NCBI GenBank assembly: GCA_947303335.1
Contig: CAMYYB010000009.1
Span: 1-61,581, forward strand
Direction of reading: 5' to 3'
From: an uncultured Bacteroidales bacterium
Lineage (GTDB): Bacteria > Bacteroidota > Bacteroidia > Bacteroidales > F082
DNA length: 61,581 nt
The notes under the pieces are model-generated. The model was not told where the DNA came from and did no database searches. It saw only the letters and a program-made list of their open reading frames with translations. Both the position numbers and the translations under genes were made by a program. Each line of letters begins with the position of its first letter. The stretch's first letter is position 1. Of this stretch, positions 16,743 through 25,654 are shown piece after piece.

Positions 16743-18311
16743 ATGGGAACTTACATCAACAGCGGGAATTCCTCTTTCCGCGATTCGCGCAACAGTGAGT
16801 ATGTCGACAAGTCAGGGCTTATCAGCGTGATTAACAAGACCCTATTTACCAGACAGCGTTTCACCTGCATCAGCCGTAGCCGCAGGTTCGGTAAATCAAT
16901 GGCAGCTGAAATGCTGACCGCCTATTACGACCATTCGTGCGACTCGAGAGAGCTATTCTCCGACCTCGAAATTGCCAACGACCCTTCGTTCGAGAAGCAT
17001 CTGAACAAATATCCTGTCATCTATTTAGACATGACAGACTTCGTGACTCGCTATCGGGAAGTCGACCTTGTTGATAAGATGACGGCAGACGTGATGAAAG
17101 ACATCCAAAAAGCCTATCCTGACATACCCGTGGAGCAGGAGGACGATTTGATGGAGTTGCTGATTCGCATTGATTCTGCCACCAACGAACGCTTTTTCTT
17201 CGTCATCGACGAATGGGATACCATTCTTCGAGAGTGCTCTGACAACCCATCCATGACGAAACGCTATGTAGACTGGTTAAGACGAATGTTCAAGTCAAAA
17301 CAAGCCAACGATGTGTTTACGGGGGTATACTTGACGGGCATCTTGCCTATCAAGAAGTATAACACCCAGTCGGCGCTGAACAACTTTGAGGAATATTCCG
17401 TCACCGACCCAGGCGACTTGGCTCCTTTTTTCGGATTCACTAAAGACGAGGTGAAACGCCTATCGCTGAAATACAACATGGACTTCGACGAGTTGGAGAA
17501 ATGGTATGATGGTTACACCATCGGAGACGAGGAATCCATATTCAACCCCAACTCCGTTATGACGGCAATAAGGCGCCGCCGATGCAGCGGCTATTGGCGC
17601 AAAACTGCATCCTACGAAGCCATTGTACCCTATATCAAAATGAACTTCGACGGGTTGAAAGACGACATCGTGGCACTTCTCGCCGGAGGCAGGGTAAATG
17701 TGAACACTACGAAATTCCAAAACGACCTTTCGATAGTCAACAGCAAGGACGATGTGCTGACGGTGCTGATTCACTTAGGATACCTTTCGTTTGACTGGAC
17801 AAAGAATGAATGTTATGTCCCCAACTACGAGGTGTCGGAAGAATTGCAGAATGCCGTTGAAGACTCAGGATGGACGGGGATAATGAAAACGCTACAGAAA
17901 TCGGAGCAGTTGCTGAATGACACTTTAGCAGGCAATGCAGAGGCTGTGGCCGCCGGCATCGACCGCGCCCACGACGAGAACACTAGCATCCTCTCCTACA
18001 ACGACGAGAACTCGATGGCCTGTGTGCTGAGCATCGCCTATATCTACGCCAAGGGCGACTACATCATCCACCGTGAATACGCTACCGGCAAGGGCTTCGC
18101 TGACCTCGTACTCATCCCCCGCAAGAACGTCGATTCACCTGCCCTCATTATTGAGCTGAAATACGACCAGGATGCCGACACCGCCATCGACCAGATCAAG
18201 CGCAAGGACTATCCCTCCAAGATAGCAGAATATGCCGACCGCCTACTGCTCGTTGGCATCAACTACGACAAGAAGACTAAGAGGCATTCCTGCGTGATAG
18301 AGAAAGCATGA
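16743..18311 (+). CDS. AAA-ATPase-like protein with PD-(D/E)XK nuclease domain (PF09820/PF08011 type)
   Basis: A 522-residue cytoplasmic protein. The N-terminus has the AAA-ATPase-like pattern YVDKSGLISVI and SRSRRFGKS (44-52, the Walker A equivalent). FVIDEWD is the Walker B region. ARKxF-type sequences are replaced by LPIKKYNTQSALNNFEEYS. The C-terminus is a PD-(D/E)XK nuclease-like fold: GFADLVLIP (about 452-460) and LIIELKYDQ (about 467-475). Family members are abundant in Bacteroidales and may be mobile or defence-related; their role is not established. It interrupts the glycosyltransferase series, has its own promoter, and overlaps the next gene by 4 bases. Confidence 0.87.
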   Translation: MGTYINSGNSSFRDSRNSEYVDKSGLISVINKTLFTRQRFTCISRSRRFGKSMAAEMLTAYYDHSCDSRELFSDLEIANDPSFEKHLNKYPVIYLDMTDFVTRYREVDLVDKMTADVMKDIQKAYPDIPVEQEDDLMELLIRIDSATNERFFFVIDEWDTILRECSDNPSMTKRYVDWLRRMFKSKQANDVFTGVYLTGILPIKKYNTQSALNNFEEYSVTDPGDLAPFFGFTKDEVKRLSLKYNMDFDELEKWYDGYTIGDEESIFNPNSVMTAIRRRRCSGYWRKTASYEAIVPYIKMNFDGLKDDIVALLAGGRVNVNTTKFQNDLSIVNSKDDVLTVLIHLGYLSFDWTKNECYVPNYEVSEELQNAVEDSGWTGIMKTLQKSEQLLNDTLAGNAEAVAAGIDRAHDENTSILSYNDENSMACVLSIAYIYAKGDYIIHREYATGKGFADLVLIPRKNVDSPALIIELKYDQDADTAIDQIKRKDYPSKIAEYADRLLLVGINYDKKTKRHSCVIEKA

Positions 18312-19423
18312 AAGTCCTTTATTGCATAGACAGCCTATGCTCTCCAGGGGGTACTGAGAGAGTGACTACCACGAAGGTCAATTGGTTGGCTGAATACGGC
18401 AATGTAGAAGTTTTCCTATTGTCTCTTTATGAAGAGTCCCCTGCTTACTTCCAATTATCCGACAAGGTCAACCATATTTGTATACACTGTGACACAACCT
18501 CCAAAAGGAAGTACAAGGAAGAACTCCAATACATCCTATCGCAAATAATACCAGATATTACCGTGTGCGTTTCTGGATTGTCGACACACTTGCTCCCGAA
18601 AACAAAAGACAGCAGCAAGAAAGTGCTTGAATTTCACTATACAAAGAATTATCTTGTTAACTTTGTTAAAGGCATTGAGACACTTCGATTCAAAAACCTA
18701 CATTTAATAAAGATGGCCTTGTTACAATGGCAACTAAAAAGGACATCAACAAAGTACGACTGTTTTGTTGGGCTTACGCAACGAGATGTTGCTCTATGGG
18801 GTAACCCAAAAAACATGACTTATATTTACAATCCGCTTTCTTTTCGAGCGGAAAAGAAATCTTCATGTTCAAATCATAAGATTATCGCCGTTGGCAGTTT
18901 CACCCCTGCCAAGGGGATGGATTTGCTGATTCGAGCCTTTGGAACCATCGCCAAATGCCATCCAGACTGGACACTTAATATCTATGGGAGTGGGCAAGAT
19001 GAAGCTTTATTAATTCGCCTCATTAATGAATACAGCATTGATAGTCAAGTCTTTTTATGTAAGCCATGTAGTGATATAAAAGAAAAACTGATTGAAAGTA
19101 GTATTTACGCTTTCCCTTCTCGTAGCGACGGATTTGGACTGGTAATTACCGAAGCCATGGAATGCGGTCTACCCACCGTGGCAATGGATTGCGAATGCGG
19201 TCCTCGAGAAATAATGACTCCCAATTGCGGTATATTAGTACCGCCAAAAAGCATTGATGGTTTTGCTAACGCTTTAGAGAGGTTGATGGATGACGAACCC
19301 CTAAGAATTGATATGGGGAAAAACGCCCAACTCAGAGCTACATTTTTCTATCCTGACAATATTATGCCCCAATGGCTGAAACTCTTTGATTCATTACTCA
19401 CAAACGGAAACGGAGAATCATGA
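18308..19423 (+). CDS. Glycosyltransferase family 4 (GT-B)
   Basis: A 371-residue GT-B transferase. The N-terminus is GGTERVTTTKVNWLA; the C-terminal donor domain has AVGSFTPAKGMDLLIRAF, then SRSDGFGLVITEAMECGLPTVAMD (split here by the E-x7-E pattern) and GPREIM. This resembles the WbbU/PglA-like branch common in capsule loci. It overlaps both neighbours by 4 bases, so it depends on the transcript from 16704 or further upstream. Confidence 0.88.
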   Translation: MKVLYCIDSLCSPGGTERVTTTKVNWLAEYGNVEVFLLSLYEESPAYFQLSDKVNHICIHCDTTSKRKYKEELQYILSQIIPDITVCVSGLSTHLLPKTKDSSKKVLEFHYTKNYLVNFVKGIETLRFKNLHLIKMALLQWQLKRTSTKYDCFVGLTQRDVALWGNPKNMTYIYNPLSFRAEKKSSCSNHKIIAVGSFTPAKGMDLLIRAFGTIAKCHPDWTLNIYGSGQDEALLIRLINEYSIDSQVFLCKPCSDIKEKLIESSIYAFPSRSDGFGLVITEAMECGLPTVAMDCECGPREIMTPNCGILVPPKSIDGFANALERLMDDEPLRIDMGKNAQLRATFFYPDNIMPQWLKLFDSLLTNGNGES

Positions 19424-20370
19424 GAATACAACCCTCAAATATTAAGAGTTTCATCGAAAAGACACGCGAATTCGGGTTGTACATACCGATTACTAATGTA
19501 TTGATGACCTATGCCAATTGTATTCTCTCTGATAAAGCCCTAACAACCATCTCTTACAACAGGAATAAAAGAATACAGCAACACTTGGTGCCGATTGTGG
19601 AAAGATGCATAGGAAGCACTTCATTGAACGCAACCTACGAGCCAAGCTCTGAAACAATCTGGTTCTGTTGGCTGCAAGGAGAAGAGAACCTACCTATCAT
19701 TCAACACCTGTGCTTATCCAGTATACGAGCCAACTCGAATGGACATCATGTGATCGTACTCAATAACAAGAATTACACCCAGTATGTTCATCTTCCCAAA
19801 ATTGTTATTGACACTTATCTCTCGGGAAGAATGAAGCCAGCACATTTTGCAGACATTCTGCGAGTGAACCTACTGGCACAACAAGGAGGTCTGTGGCTGG
19901 ATGCCACCATGTTGCTTACCACGCCCATCCCTGAAGAATGGTTCAAGTCGCCATTTTACACCATCAAGACCCTGCCAGAAGGCCATTACGTTTCCCAATG
20001 CCGTTGGGCTGTCTTTTGCTTATCGGGCATGAAGGGTTCGCCAATATATTCACTTCTCGCCAACGCTTTCGAACAATACCTGTCAAGCGGCAAAGTGTTT
20101 GTTGACTATTTTATGTTCGATCACTTTATCGACGTTCTATATCGTACCCTTCCCGAAATCAGGCATCAAATAGATCAAGTACCATACAACAACCCCGATG
20201 TTCACAGCTTGGAAACAATGCTTTTCGAGGAAAATAAAGTTGAAACATTTGAGAAGCTTCGTCAACAAACATATCTATTCAAACTCAGCACTTTGGACAA
20301 TCATCGTCTTCAATCGAAGCACAGTTCCCAAATCCTATTATCCTATCTAACAGAACTATATGATGAATAA
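19420..20370 (+). CDS. Capsular polysaccharide synthesis glycosyltransferase (Caps_synth/GT32-like)
   Basis: A 316-residue GT-A type transferase with a short DXD-like motif. IWFCWLQGEENLPIIQ is the typical start of the fold. HFADILRVNLLAQQGGLWLD (about 141-160) is the conserved helix-loop with the metal-binding L-W-L-D-A of the Caps_synth family (PF05704) and relatives. AT-rich like its neighbours. The initial 30 residues contain a hydrophobic, possibly membrane-associating helix. Donor is unknown. Confidence 0.82.
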   Translation: MRIQPSNIKSFIEKTREFGLYIPITNVLMTYANCILSDKALTTISYNRNKRIQQHLVPIVERCIGSTSLNATYEPSSETIWFCWLQGEENLPIIQHLCLSSIRANSNGHHVIVLNNKNYTQYVHLPKIVIDTYLSGRMKPAHFADILRVNLLAQQGGLWLDATMLLTTPIPEEWFKSPFYTIKTLPEGHYVSQCRWAVFCLSGMKGSPIYSLLANAFEQYLSSGKVFVDYFMFDHFIDVLYRTLPEIRHQIDQVPYNNPDVHSLETMLFEENKVETFEKLRQQTYLFKLSTLDNHRLQSKHSSQILLSYLTELYDE

Positions 20371-20403
20371 TAACAGCTTAGTAATTAAAGAAAACTCAAC
20401 CCT

Positions 20404-21726
20404 ATGCAACTACTCAACTATCTGTACTTTATAATCATCACTTTTCTGGGCTTCATGTTCCTCTACAGGTCAGGAATTGTCATCCGGCATCCTTTAGACC
20501 GCAATCAACAGATGAAGCTTAATGGGCCAGAATCATTGTGGTTCCTTACTTTCTCCACAGGATTGTTAGCCTTCTCGGCAAATGCGTTCAAAATTGACCT
20601 GATGGCGATACGATTATTGGTTCTGGAGATACTATGCGTATTGGGCATCTTCAGGTTGAGAAACCAACAATCGACAAGACTCACGAACAAGCCAGTCTTC
20701 AGTGCTGCCATGTGGGTATATGCCCTCTATCTGCTATGGATTGTCATTGGCTGTTTTTACACATCATCAGTAACCCATGGCATCCGTACGGTGTTGAAAT
20801 ACCTCTATCCTTTCGTGCTTTGCCTATTCGCCTCAGCCGCAGTGCGCGATGGCGAGGTTTTTATCAAAGCGGGACAAGGAGCTGTGCTTGTAGGCATCAT
20901 ATACTTAGCTTTCGCCTTCATTCCATATATTCGCCTTTTAATTCCAGGGGTATTTTGGTATAGTACAGCTGCAGCCATCAACTTCATTTCCCTAATGATT
21001 TTCTGCCTAACTTTGTTCTTCTTCTCCGACGCGAAGAAGAAATACCTGACCCTAACGCTTCTCTTCCTCCTTCCCTGCTTCCTTTGGGTGTTCCGCACCA
21101 GCATCATGGGCTCCATTGTCGCTCTCGGTGCCTTCTTTTTCATCAAATATCGATTGAAATCTCTGCCCATTCTGCTGGCTATTGGAATAACAGGCGTTGT
21201 AGCGGTGTTCACCATACCCAGTTTATACAGCAAAATGTTCAAAAAAAACCAACAGCTAACTCTTGAACAATTTCGAGAAGGAAATATGACTTTAGAAAAT
21301 GTAGAGAGCAACGCAAGATTCTCCATGTGGGAAAACGCAGAAAGACTCTTTTACAAGAAACACCCTATCCAAGGTGCCGGAACAGGAAATCTGCAAAGGT
21401 ATATGTATGAAGACTTTGGGAAACAAAACAATAAAGATGTTATACACGGCGATTTTATACAGCAGAAATGTGACAATGGTTTAATCGGCCTTATCTTATA
21501 TGCTATGATTGCAGTTTTTATATTCTTTCACTGCTTCATTGTGTATCACTCCAATAACAATACCATAACAAAAATGTGTGCCATTACTGCAGGTGCCTCA
21601 ATGCTTGGTATTTATGTCACGCTTTATTCTGATAACGTGGTCAATTATTCCATGGCCACTCTCTCCATGCCCTTCGGATTTTATGGAATGATGCTGGGAC
21701 TGTTGCAAAAGAGCGAAAAAGCATGA
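20404..21726 (+). CDS. O-antigen polymerase/ligase-like multi-spanning membrane protein (Wzy/WaaL type)
   Basis: A 440-residue inner-membrane protein with about 10-12 hydrophobic segments and one large hydrophilic loop (about 285-355) containing ENVESNARFSMWENAERLF and HPIQGAGTGN, then HGDFIQQKCDNGLIG. That loop pattern is typical of O-antigen ligase/polymerase (PF04932) proteins. Polymerase and ligase cannot be separated from sequence alone. In a locus with Wzm/Wzt a Wzy polymerase would not be required. A ligase role or a second, Wzy-dependent pathway should be considered. No Wzx flippase gene was seen nearby. Confidence 0.82.
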   Translation: MQLLNYLYFIIITFLGFMFLYRSGIVIRHPLDRNQQMKLNGPESLWFLTFSTGLLAFSANAFKIDLMAIRLLVLEILCVLGIFRLRNQQSTRLTNKPVFSAAMWVYALYLLWIVIGCFYTSSVTHGIRTVLKYLYPFVLCLFASAAVRDGEVFIKAGQGAVLVGIIYLAFAFIPYIRLLIPGVFWYSTAAAINFISLMIFCLTLFFFSDAKKKYLTLTLLFLLPCFLWVFRTSIMGSIVALGAFFFIKYRLKSLPILLAIGITGVVAVFTIPSLYSKMFKKNQQLTLEQFREGNMTLENVESNARFSMWENAERLFYKKHPIQGAGTGNLQRYMYEDFGKQNNKDVIHGDFIQQKCDNGLIGLILYAMIAVFIFFHCFIVYHSNNNTITKMCAITAGASMLGIYVTLYSDNVVNYSMATLSMPFGFYGMMLGLLQKSEKA

Positions 21727-22736
21727 CCTCTCGTGCCTCCAATCTCGACTTCATCCGCACACTCGCTATAACTTTCGTTGTAGCAAGTCATTTCTTCCTA
21801 CATACACCTTTCAACACGACACCTTTCAGCGGATTGGAGATGTTCCTATTAGGAATAGGACAGACACTATTCATGACCAACGTCTGCCTATTTATGATGC
21901 TGACAGGCTATCTCAATGGCAACAAACAGGTGAGCCGCAAGTATTACAGAAGTGGCCTGCGGATACTGGTATCTTATTTGTTGTTCTCTGTACTAACCAT
22001 CTTGTTCAGAAAGTATTATATGCACGAAGACTATTCTTGGAGTCAGTGGGCCATGAAGATAACGGACTTCTCGGCTATTCCATACGGTTGGTATATCGAA
22101 ATGTGGATTGGATTGTTTTTGCTGACACCCTTCCTGAACATCTTGTGGCACGGCATCGACAGCAAACGGCATCGGCAGGTGTTAATAGCAACGTTGTTCA
22201 TAATGTGCGCCCTGCCCGATTTCACCAACCGATACGGACTCTATCTAATGCCAGGTTATTGGGTACAAGCCGCTTCTCCTCTCATCTACTTTTTCTTAGG
22301 ATGTTATTTTCGTGAATATCAACCCATAGCCAACCTCAAGCTATTGGGAAGTGTCATCATAGCTCTTTGCTTGGTAAATCCATTGCTTTCTCTCATTCTC
22401 ATGCCAGGCCACACAATGTTGCATATCATAGGTGGACATAGAGGCATAGTGGTTGTCCCATTGACGGTTCTCGTTTCCCTGATGTGCTATAAGTCGGAGT
22501 TCAAATCGGAACGTGCCAAAAGAATCTTGCAAAGCATTTCGTCAGCATCATTGGATATGTATCTTGTCAGTTTCATCTTCGACGCTCTCTACTACCCGTT
22601 GGTGAGAGACTATCTCTTTGGAGGTCAGACTCCTTTCCTCCTAACCTTCCTCGTCACCGTGCCGTTAGTATTGCTATCATCGTATGTTGTGGCTTGGGTG
22701 ACTGAGAGAATACGTAGAGGAGTTGTCCATCAATGA
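21723..22736 (+). CDS. Acyltransferase family 3 membrane protein
   Basis: A 337-residue multi-spanning acyltransferase (OafA/WbbJ-like AT3), likely to O-acetylate the glycan. The N-terminus NLDFIRTLAITFVVASHFF carries the family's Arg and His in the first helix. About nine further hydrophobic helices follow. Its start overlaps the preceding stop by 4 bases. The first 35 codons have a truncated counterpart at 29072-29212. The next gene's promoter lies just past its stop. Confidence 0.87.
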   Translation: MTSRASNLDFIRTLAITFVVASHFFLHTPFNTTPFSGLEMFLLGIGQTLFMTNVCLFMMLTGYLNGNKQVSRKYYRSGLRILVSYLLFSVLTILFRKYYMHEDYSWSQWAMKITDFSAIPYGWYIEMWIGLFLLTPFLNILWHGIDSKRHRQVLIATLFIMCALPDFTNRYGLYLMPGYWVQAASPLIYFFLGCYFREYQPIANLKLLGSVIIALCLVNPLLSLILMPGHTMLHIIGGHRGIVVVPLTVLVSLMCYKSEFKSERAKRILQSISSASLDMYLVSFIFDALYYPLVRDYLFGGQTPFLLTFLVTVPLVLLSSYVVAWVTERIRRGVVHQ

Positions 22737-22744
22737 AAAAAGCG

Positions 22745-22752
22745 TATCTTTG
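22745..22752 (+). promoter_or_regulatory. -7 promoter element of the GT2-TupA fusion gene
   Basis: TATCTTTG matches TAnnTTTG, 18 bases before the ATG at 22771. The extension TATCTTTGCCG is identical to the element at 29197, which also follows an acyltransferase sequence. Confidence 0.6.
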
Positions 22753-22770
22753 CCGTTGAATAATCAATAC

Positions 22771-24636
22771 ATGGTCACCGTAGTCATCCCTTTATATAAC
22801 AAAGTCCCTTTCATAAGCCGAACGCTGGACTCGGTTGCAGCACAGACTTATACCGACTACGAGGTAGTGGTGGTAGACGACGGCTCCACCGATGGCAGCC
22901 CCGAAATCGTAGCCAACCATCAACTCTCAACTCTAAACTCTAAACTAAGACTAATCCGTCAATCAAACGCTGGCGTATCCACCGCCCGAAACAGAGGTAT
23001 TGAAGAGGCTTTAGGCGAATTTATTGCCTTCCTTGATGCTGATGACGAATGGAAACCAGACTATTTGGCCACACAGATGGCACTGGTAGAAAAGTACCCC
23101 AAGTGCGATGTGTTTGCAACCAACTACGAATTTCGAGATGAAAAAGGAAACGTCACCCCGACCATCATCCGTAAGTTGCCGTTCGAAAGTGAGGACGGTA
23201 AACTGACCAACTATTTTGAGGTAGCCAGTTGTTCACACCCTCCCCTCTGGACTTCTGCCGTAATGGTTCGCAAATCAGCCATTCAGTCCATTGGTGGTTT
23301 CCCCGTCGGCATCAAGAGCGGCGAGGATTTGCTGACTTGGGCGCGGGTAGCGGCAAAGTGCAAGATAGCATGGAGCAGAAATGTGTTAGCAGTATTTGTC
23401 AGAACACCTTCCGACAACACTACACTAGACAAAGCGCAACAACGTGCAGGAGGTGAGGAATACATCCTTCAAGAACTATTAAAACTGTATGATAATTGTA
23501 AGGATAGCTCGATGAAACCACAGATGAAAGCATACATAATCAGGTGGTATAAGATTTATTCAATATTACTCATACAAACAGGGCGGGGACGTCTGGTGCT
23601 TTCCGTTGCCAAAAGGGCTCTTGCTTTCGGAGGAAAAGCCCTTACGTTTCTGCCTTTGATTTGCATCAGCTTTTTACCAGTTAAGACTGCAAAAAAAACT
23701 ATCAAAATGTTGAGTAATTCTCGATTCAAAAGCAACAGATCCTTTTCCCTATTCATTAAGAAATATGCAAACAAAGTGTTGAACAAGACATCCATCCTAC
23801 TCCCTGATGAACTATTCCTACGCTTACGCTGGTGGCTTAGCGACATGGAGTATCCATTGAATCTATATAATCCCAAAACATTTAATGAAAAACTTCAGTG
23901 GCTAAAGATTCACGACAAGCGGCCCGATTATACTAAAATGGTCGATAAATACGAGGCAAAGGAGTGCGTAGATAACATTTTAGGTCCTGGACACACCATC
24001 CCAACACTTGGTGTATGGAATCGTTTTGATGAAATAGACTTTAGCACATTACCTGACAAGTTTGTTCTAAAAGCCACCCATGACAGTGGGACAGTCGTAA
24101 TCTGCCACAATAAAAAAACTTTTGATTTCACATCAGCCCGACAATTGATAGAGAAACGTCAGAGTATTAACTTCTATTGGATTTATCGCGAATGGCCATA
24201 TAAAAACGTAAAACCTCGTATTATCGCTGAACAATATATGGAGGATGAAAATGGGGAAGATTTAAAGGATTATAAGTTTTTCTGCTTTGATGGCGAGCCC
24301 AAAGTAATGTTTGTTGCAACTGACCGAAACAATCCAAATGCAGAAACCAAATTCGACTTTTATGACATGAACTTCCAACATCTTCCATTTACCAACGGCC
24401 ATCCCAATGCCAACACCAAAATCAACAAGCCAACCAAGTTTGAAGAAATGAAAAAAACAGCCGCCCTTTTGTCCAAGGGCATTCCTCATGTACGTATTGA
24501 CCTTTATGAAATAAATGGGAAGGTATATTTCGGTGAATGGACTTTCTTTCACTGGTCAGGGCTTACGCCCTTTCATCCTAAGGAATGGGATGACACACTT
24601 GGCAATTGGATTAAACTACCAAATAGGAAAAAATGA
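22771..24636 (+). CDS. Fusion of a GT2 glycosyltransferase with a TupA-like ATP-grasp domain
   Basis: A 621-residue bifunctional protein. The start is the ATG at 22771 (MVTVVIPLYNKVPFI), because the upstream frame reads through the promoter. Residues 1 to about 235 are a GT2 domain (VDDGSTDGSPEIV, NAGVSTARNRG, FLDADDEW). A linker with one hydrophobic stretch (about 280-300) follows. Residues about 350-621 match the ATPgrasp_TupA family (FNEKLQWLKIHDKRPDYTKM, DKFVLKATHDSG, IIAEQYMEDENGEDLKDYKF, HVRIDLYEINGKVYFGEWTF). TupA-type enzymes are thought to ligate amino-acid or glutamate-type groups in teichuronopeptide. This suggests an amino-acid or peptide decoration on the sugar, by inference. The GT2 half is GC-richer than the ATP-grasp half, consistent with gene fusion. 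Confidence 0.88.
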   Translation: MVTVVIPLYNKVPFISRTLDSVAAQTYTDYEVVVVDDGSTDGSPEIVANHQLSTLNSKLRLIRQSNAGVSTARNRGIEEALGEFIAFLDADDEWKPDYLATQMALVEKYPKCDVFATNYEFRDEKGNVTPTIIRKLPFESEDGKLTNYFEVASCSHPPLWTSAVMVRKSAIQSIGGFPVGIKSGEDLLTWARVAAKCKIAWSRNVLAVFVRTPSDNTTLDKAQQRAGGEEYILQELLKLYDNCKDSSMKPQMKAYIIRWYKIYSILLIQTGRGRLVLSVAKRALAFGGKALTFLPLICISFLPVKTAKKTIKMLSNSRFKSNRSFSLFIKKYANKVLNKTSILLPDELFLRLRWWLSDMEYPLNLYNPKTFNEKLQWLKIHDKRPDYTKMVDKYEAKECVDNILGPGHTIPTLGVWNRFDEIDFSTLPDKFVLKATHDSGTVVICHNKKTFDFTSARQLIEKRQSINFYWIYREWPYKNVKPRIIAEQYMEDENGEDLKDYKFFCFDGEPKVMFVATDRNNPNAETKFDFYDMNFQHLPFTNGHPNANTKINKPTKFEEMKKTAALLSKGIPHVRIDLYEINGKVYFGEWTFFHWSGLTPFHPKEWDDTLGNWIKLPNRKK

Positions 24637-25649
24637 GAAGCGTTTATTGTTTACACGGCGACACAAGAGACGTAGATAGCTTCAAACGCTACCTATATAT
24701 AGATAGTCAATTGGACAATGTGAATTTGATATGGGATTGTGAATCACCTGATATCCTGTTCTCCACCGAACATATTTATTCCAATAAAAGGTTTTGGAAT
24801 CAGTTCAAACAGCTGTCACAAAAAGCAAAGGTGAACATTTTTTATTCACTTGAAGCTGCTACTATTGATTTCAACATTTTCGACATTGGAATCACTTGGG
24901 ATAACAGTATCACTGGACCTCGCCATTGTCAAGTTCTCCCAACAGAAGACATAGCCACGAGATTTATAACAAAAAAAGAGAATGAAATAAGAACAGCAGA
25001 AGAAGCCCGCAAATTATTGGATGGTAGGAAATTTTGCAATTTCTTATACAGTAATGGCGTTGCCCATCCCATGCGTGACAAGTTGTTCTACGAGTTGTCT
25101 AAATACAAGCGTGTGGACTCGTTGGGAAAGCACCAGAATAACGTTGAGATGCCGGGGACAGGTTACGAAGGTCATGCAGTTGAATGCGTAGGAATCAAGA
25201 ATGGATACAAGTTCTCAATAGCTTGTGAGAATGCTTGGTTTCCTGGATATACTACAGAAAAGATTCTGACCAGTCTAGAAGCCCACACCATACCCATATA
25301 CTGGGGCAACAAAGATATTACTAAAGATATAAATCCTGAATGCTTTGTTAACGTAATGGAATTCGACAACCTTGAAAACATGGTAAAAAGAGTCCGCGAA
25401 ATTGATGAGGACAACAATTTATGGAGCAAGATGGTATCGCAGCCATGGTACACAAAAGAACAAAACAGAGAAAAGGTTGCTCGTAGAAACGCCTATTTTG
25501 ATATGATGCATAACATATTTACAGGTGACATACATTCACTTATTTTTCGCGGTCAAGGGACATGGGAGAACCAATATCGCGACTTCTATTATAGAAAAGG
25601 GCCAAGAAACATGTTCCAAAAGGTGATGAACCGACTTGGATTGGAATAA
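24633..25649 (+). CDS. Glycosyltransferase family 10 (alpha-1,3/4-fucosyltransferase-like)
   Basis: A 338-residue GT10-type protein. The C-terminal nucleotide-binding motif is clear: YKFSIACENAWFPGYTTEK (about 193-211) followed by A-HTIPIYWG and a cluster of aromatic residues. DFNIFDIGITWDNS and FCNFLYSNGVAHPMRDKL are also typical of GT10. The family transfers GDP-fucose (or related 6-deoxyheptose in some relatives). A fucosylated, Lewis-like branch on the glycan is possible but not shown. It overlaps the TupA fusion by 4 bases. Confidence 0.85.
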   Translation: MRSVYCLHGDTRDVDSFKRYLYIDSQLDNVNLIWDCESPDILFSTEHIYSNKRFWNQFKQLSQKAKVNIFYSLEAATIDFNIFDIGITWDNSITGPRHCQVLPTEDIATRFITKKENEIRTAEEARKLLDGRKFCNFLYSNGVAHPMRDKLFYELSKYKRVDSLGKHQNNVEMPGTGYEGHAVECVGIKNGYKFSIACENAWFPGYTTEKILTSLEAHTIPIYWGNKDITKDINPECFVNVMEFDNLENMVKRVREIDEDNNLWSKMVSQPWYTKEQNREKVARRNAYFDMMHNIFTGDIHSLIFRGQGTWENQYRDFYYRKGPRNMFQKVMNRLGLE

Positions 25650-25654
25650 CAGAT

